From Planctomycetaceae bacterium (GTDB lineage: Bacteria; Planctomycetota; Planctomycetia; Pirellulales; Thermoguttaceae): 58,182 nt of DNA. A model generated the notes under the pieces. It ran no database searches. It saw nothing but the letters and a program-made list of their open reading frames with translations, and was not told the DNA's origin. Position numbers and translations under genes: made by a program. Where the stretch lies: positions 1-58,182 of the forward strand of contig WRKP01000010.1 in assembly GCA_009778035.1 (NCBI GenBank), read 5' to 3'. Shown here in pieces: positions 50,301 to 58,182 of the stretch. Position 1 is the first letter of the stretch, and every line of letters starts with the position of its first letter.

Positions 50301-51803
50301 GTGATCTTCATGAATATCCGCAATGTTTGAATGTCGGGTCCAGTGTCCGCCGACGAGCGTCGCTCCCCGGTTGTTCAAGTTCCCTTGGACGGAGATATTG
50401 CTATAGTTCAAAATCGTTGCACGATCTAAGTTATTGAGGTCGCCGCCGACAAGCATACTCGTCCAAATATCGCGAGTCGCATCACCAGATCCACCGTAGA
50501 ACGAGGAACTTTGGTCGATTCCCGAAAGCCAGCGGTCATTCAGGTCTTGGTTTACGACCGCATTGATCACGGCATTGATACCAATGTTCGTCAAATTTGC
50601 TCTCGTTTCAATCGTTGCGTCGTAAATGATACCCCAGGCTTCATCCCAGAGATCGCCGTTTTCTGCACCGCTTATTGGATATTGTCCGCCAGACCGAGAG
50701 TGTTGTTGCCAAGTCCTCCCGTCATTAAACAGGCTATTGGCCGAGATAAACCAATGTTGGCTATTGAGCGAGTTGAGAGCATCATCAATGCGGATTTCAC
50801 CGGCATTGTAAAGTTCGCCGAGGACGTCAATCATACCGCCGCGGGCTCTGACGCTCCCGTCGAAATACTGAATCATATTGCCGCCGACCGTAATGAAGAG
50901 GTATCCCGCATTCGCGTTTCCGCCGACGGAGAGAATTTCCGCTTCTCTGATGCCTCGGGCAGTCCCATCGGGATTTGCTCTTGCGTTGTTCCCTTGTATT
51001 AGGTCGTTGGCAACATTGATATATGCCGCCGACGTTCTACTCGCTCCCGACTGTTCAATAACGCCGATGTTTTGGAGTGTACCGGCATTGATTTCCCAGA
51101 CGTTTTGAATAACCGCTCTGGGGTTCTCCGTAGAGGGCCCGTTATTGAGCAATGTCTGCGAGACATTCAAGGTAGGAATATAATCGTTTGTTCCGCCGCC
51201 GCCGACGAGTCCGCCCGGATTGTTCGTCATATTGCCCCACACATTGACTGCATTGATATTTTGTATGACACCGCTGGAGGTAATGTTCCCCTGAACGGTC
51301 AATTGGTCTAATTGATAGATACTTCCATCTCCGGTGACGCTGAGTACGTCCCCGCTAAATTGGTTTCCAATCCACCAATGGGTTCCCCTTCCTCCGCCCG
51401 TTAGAACACCGCGAACACTTCCCGACAGCGACAGAGTACCGGTCATCGCTTGAGAGGTATAGCGGTTGCCGCCCGTCACGTTATCTTCAGTTACGTAGAG
51501 GAACTGGTACGGGGCGGCTTCCGGGAACGGTGGCGGGCCTCCCGGAGGTTCACCATCGCCATAGGGAGGTGAAACAGGGATCCAAGACCCAAACGGAGAC
51601 GGATCTGGAAAAGGCGGTTGTGCATACGCCATCGGCACCAAAAAGGAGACAAAGAGCACGCAGACGACAAGAAGTCGCAGGGCCTCCAATAGGCGAAACC
51701 GGTTCCTAACTCCTATGTTTTGCTGGACGTTCCTCTTGTTGGCCTTCTCATTGGCATTGACATCAGCAGCAAAATTGGCACTCACCCGAACTGATTTGGA
51801 CAT
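47301..51803 (-). CDS. large autotransporter (type V secretion) with a beta-helical passenger
   Basis: The 1500 residues start at the ATG at 51803, ten bases after AAAGGAG. The long N-terminal leader (about 60 residues, basic N-region, then LLVVCVLFVSFLVPMAYAQ) resembles extended autotransporter signal peptides. The passenger (about 70-1150) is a run of strand-turn repeats rich in G, N and I/V (GNITSSGVIQNINAVNVWGN, NVSYLLVNTGEIDGYSD, LSAEGDLTVLGALNIATG), as in pectin-lyase-like beta-helices. The final 290 residues form the barrel (RWGTLYGIGGSSDSDG, GGLMAGIDRAAWTGTRLGAW, YLERGIDIPVYYATLQPYAS, end G-G-V-I-T-S-W). The last residue is Trp rather than Phe. The passenger is probably displayed on the cell surface. 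Confidence 0.88.
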   Translation of the reverse strand: MSKSVRVSANFAADVNANEKANKRNVQQNIGVRNRFRLLEALRLLVVCVLFVSFLVPMAYAQPPFPDPSPFGSWIPVSPPYGDGEPPGGPPPFPEAAPYQFLYVTEDNVTGGNRYTSQAMTGTLSLSGSVRGVLTGGGRGTHWWIGNQFSGDVLSVTGDGSIYQLDQLTVQGNITSSGVIQNINAVNVWGNMTNNPGGLVGGGGTNDYIPTLNVSQTLLNNGPSTENPRAVIQNVWEINAGTLQNIGVIEQSGASRTSAAYINVANDLIQGNNARANPDGTARGIREAEILSVGGNANAGYLFITVGGNMIQYFDGSVRARGGMIDVLGELYNAGEIRIDDALNSLNSQHWFISANSLFNDGRTWQQHSRSGGQYPISGAENGDLWDEAWGIIYDATIETRANLTNIGINAVINAVVNQDLNDRWLSGIDQSSSFYGGSGDATRDIWTSMLVGGDLNNLDRATILNYSNISVQGNLNNRGATLVGGHWTRHSNIADIHEDHMRQQRGQINVWGNVNNTTEVPWETFDGVFGGLIASFDEFNVHGSLFQDANSMITGSYTHLGTAPGTSNIMRDYDNIYGRRANVLGGILFDGEFDDAASVLNVMGVTGSSLGGTTTFHGLYSQGHIREIDIINVGSSELGILWNALGATSPGATLPDGFTPVGTASTITDIGVINATNLFNEGTISNIDSAINVSYLLVNTGEIDGYSDSHVEWTYHPETGLPWVRNEVLANTRATLRVGIATTANPVGMLLGADVTGYGIINDGTLTNLETISSLGHVSNTGEISNVTSLTVGSSNVMTVPVFSMTGEAAPGADFISNGVLSNIDGITVSRDVLLGAGSSLNRVGTISARRNITVEGNIAAQFQTLSAEGDLTVLGALNIATGAIAVGGNSVSISGYVNNQGLLSSGGVIENLGYIQNDGMISAFGTFRNLGTIDGNGMVFVSALENGSSGTFINAEGGMIEGNLTISGNFQNLNGTIRINDANEIIRVTNDGTARIVGGLLDVNAGYASSLSTNRQYVFLATDEPGNLNVGGVLAGSLGGIASGHTGSVLDVATAYGYWDGTQYVSGREWSLYNQYYWLELQRAYSYGAHGQTSNQIATGTYIDTVGSAPVENSAFWNLLRQLDAISDDPNNPYYNPDYADHQGPINPAALRAVDELSGQIYATIGTASVHNVGVVNRTLADMLRSDVFKFSFVGNPNNAIRGQAIAPLRYTRWGTLYGIGGSSDSDGNAAGYKQSFGGLMAGIDRAAWTGTRLGAWFSAADGDVRMKNLSEKADITSVMVGMYLRQEMYFGYGLASAGFGMDNYKVRRNLTMIGHNATSRLDGNIGTAYLERGIDIPVYYATLQPYASFQFATIGQDRFTEKMRDQNDVRADVGLVGNKARTDSYRMSFGARASSTPIAMRWGQLAMTTNIAWFHEFNDDNGNFVARIANPGGNNYGTQHNSASFKIAGTDTKRDWFNFGFGLHMDRNSTRVFIGSDLYGNGRQTLFSGSGGVITSW

Positions 51804-52046
51804 CGTTTTCGACTCCTTTCGAACCATAAAAACGGCTTTCCCTACATGGAAACTAGCCTACGTCATTCGGAGTATCGAACATTTGGCTCTGCCGGGAGCA
51901 GGTTTTCCCTGCTTCCGATGCGATTTACCCAGACAGAGGGGTTTATATTTGGAATAATCCGCAAAGTTTGTGCAATTTGACAGGGAAAACCGTCATTACA
52001 GGCAATATCTGCCTTCCGGGTGGTGCCGGAAGGCCATTGCCGAAGT
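51804..52046. other. intergenic DNA upstream of the autotransporter gene
   Basis: It contains a short hairpin AGCAGG-TTTTCC-CTGCT near 51898 and a decayed repeat half GTCATTACAGGC near 51992. No convincing promoter or small gene was found. Confidence 0.4.
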
Positions 52047-53774
52047 CTACGGTTTAATTCCCAACCTTTTTTGCATCTCTTCGAGCGGAACCTGCTTGGT
52101 TTCCGGCATCAGGAAGAGCACCCAAACGAGTTGGAGCACCATAAAACCGGCAAACATCAGGAAAATGTTTGCCGGCCCGAGCAGACTCAACAACGGCGGG
52201 AACAGCAAGGAAACAACGGCCGCCAAAATCCAATGGACAAAAGCACCAAGTGCCTGACCCTGAGCACGTACCTTATTCGGGAATATCTCGCTGATGAAAA
52301 CCCAAATGCAAGCCCCCTGCCCAAAGGCGTGCGAGGCAATGAAAAACATCAAGCCGAAAAGCACCGTGAGAATCCCCCACATCGGAACGGTCGGCGACAA
52401 GTCGATTTCCGCAATTTTCGCTTCAATTTCCGCCTGCAAGGCTTCAATATCGAGGTCAAGCAGGCTTTCTCTCTCGCGCGGTGTGGGATTTTGACCAGCA
52501 ACTTCGCTTTGCGTTTCGATAGCGGCATCGACTGCCAATACGTAATCAACCAGGGCTTCTTTGAGTTCGGATTGCCAAAACTCTTTCGTGTCCTCCGGTG
52601 CGGTAGCGAGCGCATTTTGACTTTGCTCGACTTTCTGCTGCGCTCCTTGCACCGCGAAATTCGCGGTGGAAACGCTAAACTGCGGAGCGAACATCAAAAA
52701 TGCCGAAGCGACAACACCCAAACTCACAACGTAGCCGATGGAGCCGACGAGCATCAATCTTTTCCGGCCAAAACTGTCGATCACCAACATCGCCGCCATC
52801 GTGAAAATGAGATTTGTCAACCCAATCACGACGGGCAAAAACATGGCCAACTCATTACTCGCACCCGCCATACTGAAAATGCTTGGAGCGTAATACAGGA
52901 TCGCGTTGATTCCAGAAAGTTGGTTGAATGCCGCCATACAAATCGCCAGCATGATAGGGAAAAACAGCCGCGGAGTAAAAAATGCCTCTCGGACGTTTCG
53001 AGTTTCCTCGTCGATGGCAACCTGAATGACCTTGACCTCTTCGTCGACGGAACGTCCTTCATCCGTGCCCAGTTTGGCGAGCACCGCTTTGGCTTTTTCG
53101 GTTTTACCTTTTCCGATGAGCCAACGGGGACTTTCGGGAATGATAAAAATCAACGCGAAAAACAGGGCCGCCGGGATGACTTGGATCCCGAGCATCCATC
53201 GCCATTCCATACCGGACGCGATGTAGGCCCCCAGGAAATTGGAATATGCGGTGCCGACCATCGAATCGCTGTGGATCAGTACAATCAGGTAATTCGTGAA
53301 AAAGGCCAGCAAAATGCCGAATACGATGTTAAACTGCGTGAAGGCGACGAGGAGTCCTCGGTTTTTGGCGGGCGATATTTCCGCCGTGTAGAGCGGGGAA
53401 ACAACCGATGAAGCACCCACGGCAATACCGCCGAGGAAGCGAGAGAACAAAAAGAGCAGCCAATCGACCGTTCCCAGCGTGCCGAGGTTCCAAATGACGG
53501 TTGTTCCGAGCGCACCGACAAAATAGAGGGCCGCAAGGATCAGCAGCGTCGGTTTGCGCCCGAATCGGTTCGACGGGAACTGTGCCGTTGCGGCTCCTAA
53601 AACCGTGCCTATCAGAGTGGAGGCAACGGTAAAGCCGAGCCACCAATCGTTGAGGAAAAACTCCTTCTTTAGGGAGCCGATTGTTCCTGAAATGACGGCG
53701 GTGTCGAAACCGAAGAGCAGCCCGCCGAGGGCGGCAATCAAAGCACTTCTATAAACCAGCAACGGTGTACGCAT
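52047..53774 (-). CDS. sugar porter (MFS) with an insertion in the TM9-TM10 loop
   Basis: The 575 residues form twelve helices of the sugar-porter branch: GGLLFGFDTAVISG, FGRKPTLL, PLYTAEISPAKNRGLLVAF, PESPRWLIGKGK, QLSGINAILYYAPSIF, DSFGRKRLMLVG and FISEIFPNKVRAQGQALG. It is about 100 residues longer than usual because a hydrophilic, Gln/Glu-rich stretch (about 370-460; QQKVEQSQNALATAPEDTKE, LDLDIEALQAEIEAKIAEID) lies between helices 9 and 10, expected on the outer face. It probably imports a hexose such as fructose. The fructan-cleaving GH32 gene is 95 bp upstream on the same strand, so the two look like one operon. Confidence 0.88.
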   Translation of the reverse strand: MRTPLLVYRSALIAALGGLLFGFDTAVISGTIGSLKKEFFLNDWWLGFTVASTLIGTVLGAATAQFPSNRFGRKPTLLILAALYFVGALGTTVIWNLGTLGTVDWLLFLFSRFLGGIAVGASSVVSPLYTAEISPAKNRGLLVAFTQFNIVFGILLAFFTNYLIVLIHSDSMVGTAYSNFLGAYIASGMEWRWMLGIQVIPAALFFALIFIIPESPRWLIGKGKTEKAKAVLAKLGTDEGRSVDEEVKVIQVAIDEETRNVREAFFTPRLFFPIMLAICMAAFNQLSGINAILYYAPSIFSMAGASNELAMFLPVVIGLTNLIFTMAAMLVIDSFGRKRLMLVGSIGYVVSLGVVASAFLMFAPQFSVSTANFAVQGAQQKVEQSQNALATAPEDTKEFWQSELKEALVDYVLAVDAAIETQSEVAGQNPTPRERESLLDLDIEALQAEIEAKIAEIDLSPTVPMWGILTVLFGLMFFIASHAFGQGACIWVFISEIFPNKVRAQGQALGAFVHWILAAVVSLLFPPLLSLLGPANIFLMFAGFMVLQLVWVLFLMPETKQVPLEEMQKRLGIKP

Positions 53775-53869
53775 GGGGAGGTTCGGGTAGGGGAGTGGGG
53801 GAAGTTATGGGGATGTTCACATGGGGATAGTCATCTTGCAAGCGAGGGAGGCACTGTGAGCCGTCGGCC

Positions 53870-56035
53870 TCATCGCCGCCACACCGACCGCATCGCCCAA
53901 ATTTTCACGCTCTCGAGCACGGCATCGCCGCCAAATGCGGAAACCGGAATGGCCGGGGAAAATCCATCGCCATCCGGGCGGAACACCTTGGCAATCTGTA
54001 CTTCGCCGTCTTGAGCAAACATTTCAATAGATGTCCGATCCACGACGAGCCGCAACCGTAATTCGCCCGCCGCGAGTTCCAAGGGAGCCCGCGTTCCATC
54101 CAGGGCAATCCATTTTTCGGCAGCGTTGTACTCGATTGTTTTCCCGACGACGTTGAGCGTCAAACTACTCGCATTGCCCAGCGAAAACACGGCTTCCATA
54201 TCGAATAAGCGTTCTTTATTCGGGATCAAAAACCCGTCGGTCGGCCTGACGGTGATGTTTGAAATTTCCGTCAATTCGCCTCGCAGCGTTTTGAGTTCCG
54301 CGACGGGTTCGGTGTAGAGCAGGACTTTGCCCTGCGGCGTGGTGCGAAGCGTCAACTCACGCGGCACCGACAGTTGATGATTGAACGGCATGTCTCGAAA
54401 CACATTGGGATTGCCCCAAGTATTGAGCCAGGAAAGTTGGATTCGGCGGCCGTCCGGTGCATCGCTGAACGTCATTGCGGCATAATCATGTCCGCCGTGC
54501 TTGTTGCGGAGCAAGCCGGTTTCCCGGGTAAATTCTTTGCCGTCGAACGAGCCGATGAGATACTTCCCGTCGCCGCCCCAAAATACCCATTTGACATTGT
54601 TCTCATCGCCGTCGACGGGCAACGGGAAAAAGTCGGGACATTCGCTGTTTTCCAGGTTGTTGATATCAGAAAGATGCTCCCATTCCCTGAGGTTTTTCGA
54701 GGCGAAAAGGGAAAAATCGTCGCGATCCATATACAGAGCCATGATCCATTGTTGCGATTCTTCGTGCCAAATGACCTTCGGGTCTCGGTTTCCGCCGATG
54801 ATATGGGGAATGACCGGATTGTTTTCGTATTTGGCAAACGTCTTCCCGCCATCGGTCGAATAGGCAATCGCTTGAGTTGCCCGATGGCCGTGCCGGGCGC
54901 TGGGCCCGTCGTATGTGTAAGTCAGTACAATCGGTTTATGCTCGCCGACTTGAAAACCGGATGTGTTGTGATGGTCAACGACACCGCCTCCCGAAAAAAT
55001 CGTTCCCAGTTTGTCGGGATGGAGTGCGGCGGGATGTTCCGTCCAGTGCAATAGGTCGGGACTGGTTGCGTGTCCCCAGGTCATATTGCCCCAATCGGTA
55101 CTGTAAGGATTATGCTGGAAAAACAGATGCCAGAGGCCGTCGTAGTAGAGAAGTCCATTGGGATCGTTGATCCAGCCGGTTCTTGCGGTGAAATGGAACT
55201 GTGGCCGTAGTCTTTCGGTGTAAATGGTCTCTTCGTGGGACATTTCGTCGTTTTGGGCAATCAATGCGAGCGTTTCGGCATCTGCCGGAAGGCGTTCGAT
55301 GACCAAATCGACATTTTTTCCTTTCCATTGGCCGATTTGCAGGTTGGCATAGAAATCAGGTTCGCCGGAAATGGTCAATCGGCAATCGAATTCCTGCTGC
55401 CAAACGCCGTCGACTTCGACCCGCACCCAAGTAATCGGCGCACTCATCGTGATCGGTAGATGGATGAATTCCTTTTCCGGGAAGAGGGAAACCGTTACGG
55501 CAACGGGCGCGTGCTGTTTGTTCGTTTGGATAATATGGTCGATGTTGATATGTCCCCAACCGCCCTGTCTGGCATCGACGATTTCGATAAATGCTTCTTT
55601 TCCTTGCAGTTCGCTGACATCCCAATCGTGCCAATCGAGCCGTTCGCTGCCGCCGGGCACGGTATTGGGCCCGCGTGCGGTGCGGACGGTTTGCCCGTCG
55701 ATGATGAGGTTGATGCCGAGTCCATCGTGTCCTCCGCCGCCGATGAGGAAGGAAATGTAAGGACGTTCGATGACAAAGACGGGCGAGGTCAATTTCCCGA
55801 CGGCATCATCTCCGCCGAGGAAGGAATTGACAAGTCCGGCACCGAGGAATCCGGTAACATCCATTTGATTTGGCAGAGTTCCTTTTGCGGGACCGGTGCC
55901 GAATGCCGTACCTTCGACTTTCCAACCGTCGGCGTAGGCATCGCCTTCAAAGTCGGCAATGATAATGTCATCCGCTGCCGTAACCGACATTGCTATAAAG
56001 AGAAACGGCAAAATGAGCGGCAAGTGGTATTTCAT
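53870..56035 (-). CDS. secreted GH32 beta-fructosidase (inulinase/levanase-type)
   Basis: The 721 residues start at the ATG at 56035 (MKYHLPLILPFLFIAMSVTA). A beta-sandwich N-terminal region of about 260 residues (IIADFEGDAYADGWKVEG) comes before the five-bladed propeller. The three GH32 active-site residues are in place: nucleophile Asp in WINDPNG (about 288), RDP in GGNRDPKVIW (about 418) and acid/base Glu in SECPDFFPL (about 465). The C-terminal beta-sandwich holds LRLVVDRTSIEMFAQDGEVQ. It cleaves fructose from fructans or sucrose outside the cytosol. The MFS sugar porter follows directly. A strong promoter lies at 56070-56097. Confidence 0.93.
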   Translation of the reverse strand: MKYHLPLILPFLFIAMSVTAADDIIIADFEGDAYADGWKVEGTAFGTGPAKGTLPNQMDVTGFLGAGLVNSFLGGDDAVGKLTSPVFVIERPYISFLIGGGGHDGLGINLIIDGQTVRTARGPNTVPGGSERLDWHDWDVSELQGKEAFIEIVDARQGGWGHINIDHIIQTNKQHAPVAVTVSLFPEKEFIHLPITMSAPITWVRVEVDGVWQQEFDCRLTISGEPDFYANLQIGQWKGKNVDLVIERLPADAETLALIAQNDEMSHEETIYTERLRPQFHFTARTGWINDPNGLLYYDGLWHLFFQHNPYSTDWGNMTWGHATSPDLLHWTEHPAALHPDKLGTIFSGGGVVDHHNTSGFQVGEHKPIVLTYTYDGPSARHGHRATQAIAYSTDGGKTFAKYENNPVIPHIIGGNRDPKVIWHEESQQWIMALYMDRDDFSLFASKNLREWEHLSDINNLENSECPDFFPLPVDGDENNVKWVFWGGDGKYLIGSFDGKEFTRETGLLRNKHGGHDYAAMTFSDAPDGRRIQLSWLNTWGNPNVFRDMPFNHQLSVPRELTLRTTPQGKVLLYTEPVAELKTLRGELTEISNITVRPTDGFLIPNKERLFDMEAVFSLGNASSLTLNVVGKTIEYNAAEKWIALDGTRAPLELAAGELRLRLVVDRTSIEMFAQDGEVQIAKVFRPDGDGFSPAIPVSAFGGDAVLESVKIWAMRSVWRR

Positions 56036-56069
56036 TGATATTTTCTCAACGGGTGATGTGACGTTGGAC

Positions 56070-56097
56070 ATTTTACCAAGCATAAATGAAATGTCAA
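56070..56097 (-). promoter_or_regulatory. promoter of the fructan operon
   Basis: On the minus strand, a perfect TTGACA (56097-56092), a 16 bp spacer and TAAAAT (56075-56070), 35 bp before the ATG. Confidence 0.75.
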
Positions 56098-56199
56098 CTA
56101 TAAACAGACGAAAAAATGATGGCTTGAGAGGTGTTGTAATTACATTAAAATTAGCCGCGTTACTCGGCGCCACAATGCCCGTTTCCGAACAAGTCCATT

Positions 56200-57555
56200 C
56201 TAAAACCGATGGACCACCGTAACCTGCCGGATTATTCGGCTTGCAGGATCAAAATTGCGAATGACAATTTGAACCGCTTCAACACGCTGAGCGTACGGCG
56301 GATCAGGATTATCTTGGTATTGTTGCGTCCAAGAATCCCAAACATGTCCCCAACGCTCCTCTTTATTGACGTATCCATGCAGTTCCGCAGCACGCGAATT
56401 GGGTTCCCAGGAAGAACCTTCCGTACCCAAATCGACAAACAGGTTGGCTTCGGGACACCAAACCTTGACGTCAAACGACAAGACATTTGTCAGCACAACA
56501 TCCTCACCCGCCCGAAGATTGCGGGGGGATTCGATGGCCGTATTCAACGAACCGCTTTGGGAATCTAACAGATTTGGGAAAAAAAGCGGCTGATTCCAAA
56601 GATCGGGATTCGGCTCGGTCGGCTCGGGTAAAACATTTCGCGTTTTCCAGTACCGAATGTTGTTTGCACTCCAAAAATCGGTCTCCTCAAAGGTCGGCAT
56701 ACGCAAATAATACCAGCCGGCATTGGCTCCGGCATAAAGCGAATGCGGGTAGTTGTTTTGGTGTGTATTGCCAGTTCCAAGTCCATCATTTCCAAATCTC
56801 CGTGCCCGACGTGCCAAATCTTCGAGCGTCAGCAAATCTATCCACCGCCATCCATCGCCATCCTCCACGGCATCATAGCGTTGCCGACCGCCGTCGATGG
56901 ACTCATCATTCAGTACGATTGCATAATCTCCCTTATTTGCTGGCGGCAAAAACGCTCGGCTTGTAAAATCACCGACGTTGTTGAAGTTTTTGTTTGCCCT
57001 TTCATCATCAATCAACCGCATCCGCCGGTACAGCGTATTTCCGCGGACAAACCAAATGATTTCGGCAGCATTTCGCTCTGCGATTCTCCCGCCGATCACA
57101 CCGCGAAACGGCATGTCTGGAAGGGCAATTGCCGTAAATGCGACGATGTCATCCACATCGCCGACGGTACGGTCGAGCGTTGGGTTGCCGTCTTCATCGA
57201 GAATATCCCAGTTAACGTAGCGGGGCGGTTGCGTCGTGTTAGATTGGCAAGCGTCAGGTCCTTCAATGATGGTGAGATAGCCGTACCGGTCGCTGATTTC
57301 TCGTCCTTCTGCTTTAGCCCTGATAATATCTTCGGGTTTCTTTGCGAGAGATGTTGGAATGCGTTCGAGGTCTTGTCGGAGCAGGAGAGCCGTTTCGTTA
57401 AGTCTGGCGGAGGTGTGCATGATAGCCCGTGTTTCGCTCATAGTACCGCCGACGTGCCGAAACAGTTCAGCAACGCCCAACAGGAGAAGCAGGGACAGTG
57501 CCAGGGCAACCAAAAGTTCGACCAGTGTGTATGCCGGGAGGGAGAATGGCCGCAT
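56200..57555 (-). CDS. prepilin-like protein (type II secretion PulJ/GspJ-like N-terminus)
   Basis: The 451 residues have the prepilin methylation and helix segment near the N-terminus: YTLVELLVALALSLLLLLGV, starting near residue 9, with the Glu at the fifth position after the cut. The usual Gly before the cut is not seen (P-A-Y). After the helix comes GGTMSETRAIMHTSARLNET, then a long globular part with no known domain (DIVAFTAIALPDMPF, AAEIIWFVRGNTLYRRMRLI, VVLTNVLSFDVKVWC). It is much longer than ordinary minor pseudopilins, as is common in planctomycetes. It is probably a pseudopilin-like component at the envelope. No type II secretion operon is adjacent. Confidence 0.72.
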   Translation of the reverse strand: MRPFSLPAYTLVELLVALALSLLLLLGVAELFRHVGGTMSETRAIMHTSARLNETALLLRQDLERIPTSLAKKPEDIIRAKAEGREISDRYGYLTIIEGPDACQSNTTQPPRYVNWDILDEDGNPTLDRTVGDVDDIVAFTAIALPDMPFRGVIGGRIAERNAAEIIWFVRGNTLYRRMRLIDDERANKNFNNVGDFTSRAFLPPANKGDYAIVLNDESIDGGRQRYDAVEDGDGWRWIDLLTLEDLARRARRFGNDGLGTGNTHQNNYPHSLYAGANAGWYYLRMPTFEETDFWSANNIRYWKTRNVLPEPTEPNPDLWNQPLFFPNLLDSQSGSLNTAIESPRNLRAGEDVVLTNVLSFDVKVWCPEANLFVDLGTEGSSWEPNSRAAELHGYVNKEERWGHVWDSWTQQYQDNPDPPYAQRVEAVQIVIRNFDPASRIIRQVTVVHRF

Positions 57556-57795
57556 TGTTTTAAGCGAGACTCAGGGACGAGCACGTCCTATTTCACCATA
57601 AACCGGGCAAAATTGCAAGCGTATTGAATTTGAAAATGCAGGCCGACCGTTAGAATGGTCGAAAAAAGAGGGGAGCCGACGACGGCACAGATTGTTCAAG
57701 AATTTGGGCAAACGGTCATTCCCTGATGTCCCATCAGCATTAACCCAAAACTGTTTCACACGTCCAATAGGTATATGGACAAAGGTTGTCGGAAA
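57556..57795. other. intergenic DNA without a recognisable gene
   Basis: It contains a possible minus-strand promoter for the prepilin-like gene (TTGCAA and TGAAAT near 57590-57618) and a decayed half-repeat (GGTCATTCCCTGATGTCCC near 57714). Confidence 0.4.
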
Positions 57796-58053
57796 TCAAT
57801 CTTGGTTTTTGCCCTTTCGCCGAGCAAGGACCGCTCCCGCCCCGCCTGCAATGTAGGCGGCCTTGTTCCGTGTGACGTGAGTCTTGGCTGCTGTGCCAGC
57901 CGCCCCGACCCGCCGTTTTGCCTGTCCAGCGGCGAGTTTTGCCTCACACACCTTCCTTGACGCATTCTCTCCAATCGTCTTGGGTGCCTTCGTCGCCGTA
58001 TTGTCGGCGATTGTTCTTGCTGGCTGTGCCTTTGCTACTTCTGCTTTCGCCAT
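57796..58053 (-). CDS. small basic Ala/Lys-rich protein of unknown function
   Basis: The 85 residues start at the ATG at 58053, seven bases after AAAGGAG, which makes this start more secure than the longer in-frame one at 58095. The sequence is rich in Ala, Lys, Arg and Thr (MAKAEVAKAQPARTIADNTA, LAAGQAKRRVGAAGTAAKTH). It ends with a short Gly/Ala-rich hydrophobic stretch AAYIAGGAGAVLA and a basic tip RRKGKNQD. It could bind DNA or RNA, or the hydrophobic end could anchor it in the membrane, as in the small YqjD/ElaB-like proteins. I do not recognise a family. Confidence 0.62.
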   Translation of the reverse strand: MAKAEVAKAQPARTIADNTATKAPKTIGENASRKVCEAKLAAGQAKRRVGAAGTAAKTHVTRNKAAYIAGGAGAVLARRKGKNQD

Positions 58054-58107
58054 AATGTACTCCTTTGTGAAAGTTATAGGAACTGCGACGTGCAATTCCC
58101 TGTCTGG

Positions 58108-58135
58108 GTTGTATCACGAATCGTAAATCTGACAA
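58108..58135 (-). promoter_or_regulatory. possible promoter of the small basic protein gene
   Basis: On the minus strand, TTGTCA (58135-58130), a 16 bp spacer and TACAAC (58113-58108). Confidence 0.45.
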
Positions 58136-58182
58136 ATTTACAATCCAAAGTTTTGCTTTGACTCTCTCGTTCGTTCGATGTC

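Overview
The window reads as a chromosome piece from an anaerobic, probably gut- or rumen-associated planctomycete. Evidence seen here: two DUF1559 genes with prepilin-type N-termini, a DUF1080 (3-keto-disaccharide hydrolase) protein, SUMF1-type and CBM9-like secreted proteins, an autotransporter, lpxA (an LPS-type outer membrane), a Tat-leader rubrerythrin and a fructan-degrading GH32 enzyme. Many genes have no Shine-Dalgarno sequence, but close matches to sigma70-type promoters (TTGACN, 16-17 bp, TANNNT) are frequent and helped to choose starts. No rRNA, tRNA, CRISPR array, transposase or phage gene was seen.

Layout. 1-72 (minus): 5' end of a DUF1559 gene cut by the window edge. 0.3-11 kb: housekeeping genes leuD, metK, a HIT protein, def and rsmD, plus a minus-strand sugar/polyol operon (8007 to 3064: secreted SMP-30-like protein, two small membrane proteins, FGGY kinase, zinc-type dehydrogenase). 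11.2-23.7 kb: a nonribosomal peptide locus with a PaaK-like adenylate-forming enzyme, a SUMF1-domain protein, a 2457-residue C-A-PCP-C-A-PCP-reductase NRPS and a phosphopantetheinyl transferase. It is closed by a convergent pair: a MATE exporter carrying an RsbW-like tail, and a STAS protein. 24-31.9 kb: clpC, an acyl-CoA dehydrogenase, a secreted cysteine-rich repeat protein, purB and a YkgJ-type cysteine-cluster protein. 31.9-34 kb: the second DUF1559 gene and a small lipoprotein. 34-47 kb: a FabZ-like dehydratase, lpxA, several hypotheticals, a TPR lipoprotein, rubrerythrin, a CvpA-like protein, a DUF1080 protein, flbD, paaK, dapA, aroF and a CBM9-like protein. 47.3-58 kb: a 1500-residue autotransporter, a sugar porter with a GH32 fructanase, a prepilin-like protein and a small basic protein.

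Two things stand out. First, both DUF1559 genes share an almost identical promoter, leader and first codons, followed by an uninterrupted run of 12 G. In both, 12 G puts the well-placed ATG out of frame and gives a 16-codon product; 10 or 13 G would restore the frame. This looks like slipped-strand phase variation of a planctomycete surface or pilin-like family. Second, the NRPS locus has the architecture of the gut C-A-T-C-A-T-R enzymes that release dipeptide aldehydes, here with an exporter fused to a switch-type regulatory domain and paired with a STAS protein.

Intergenic space is filled with about 80-150 bp palindromic, MITE-like repeats (core GTCATTCCGGCG...CGCCGGAATGAC). Their outer ends read CTAG and often supply the stop codons of flanking genes. 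A second, shorter GC-rich palindrome family is also present, once inside a coding region.
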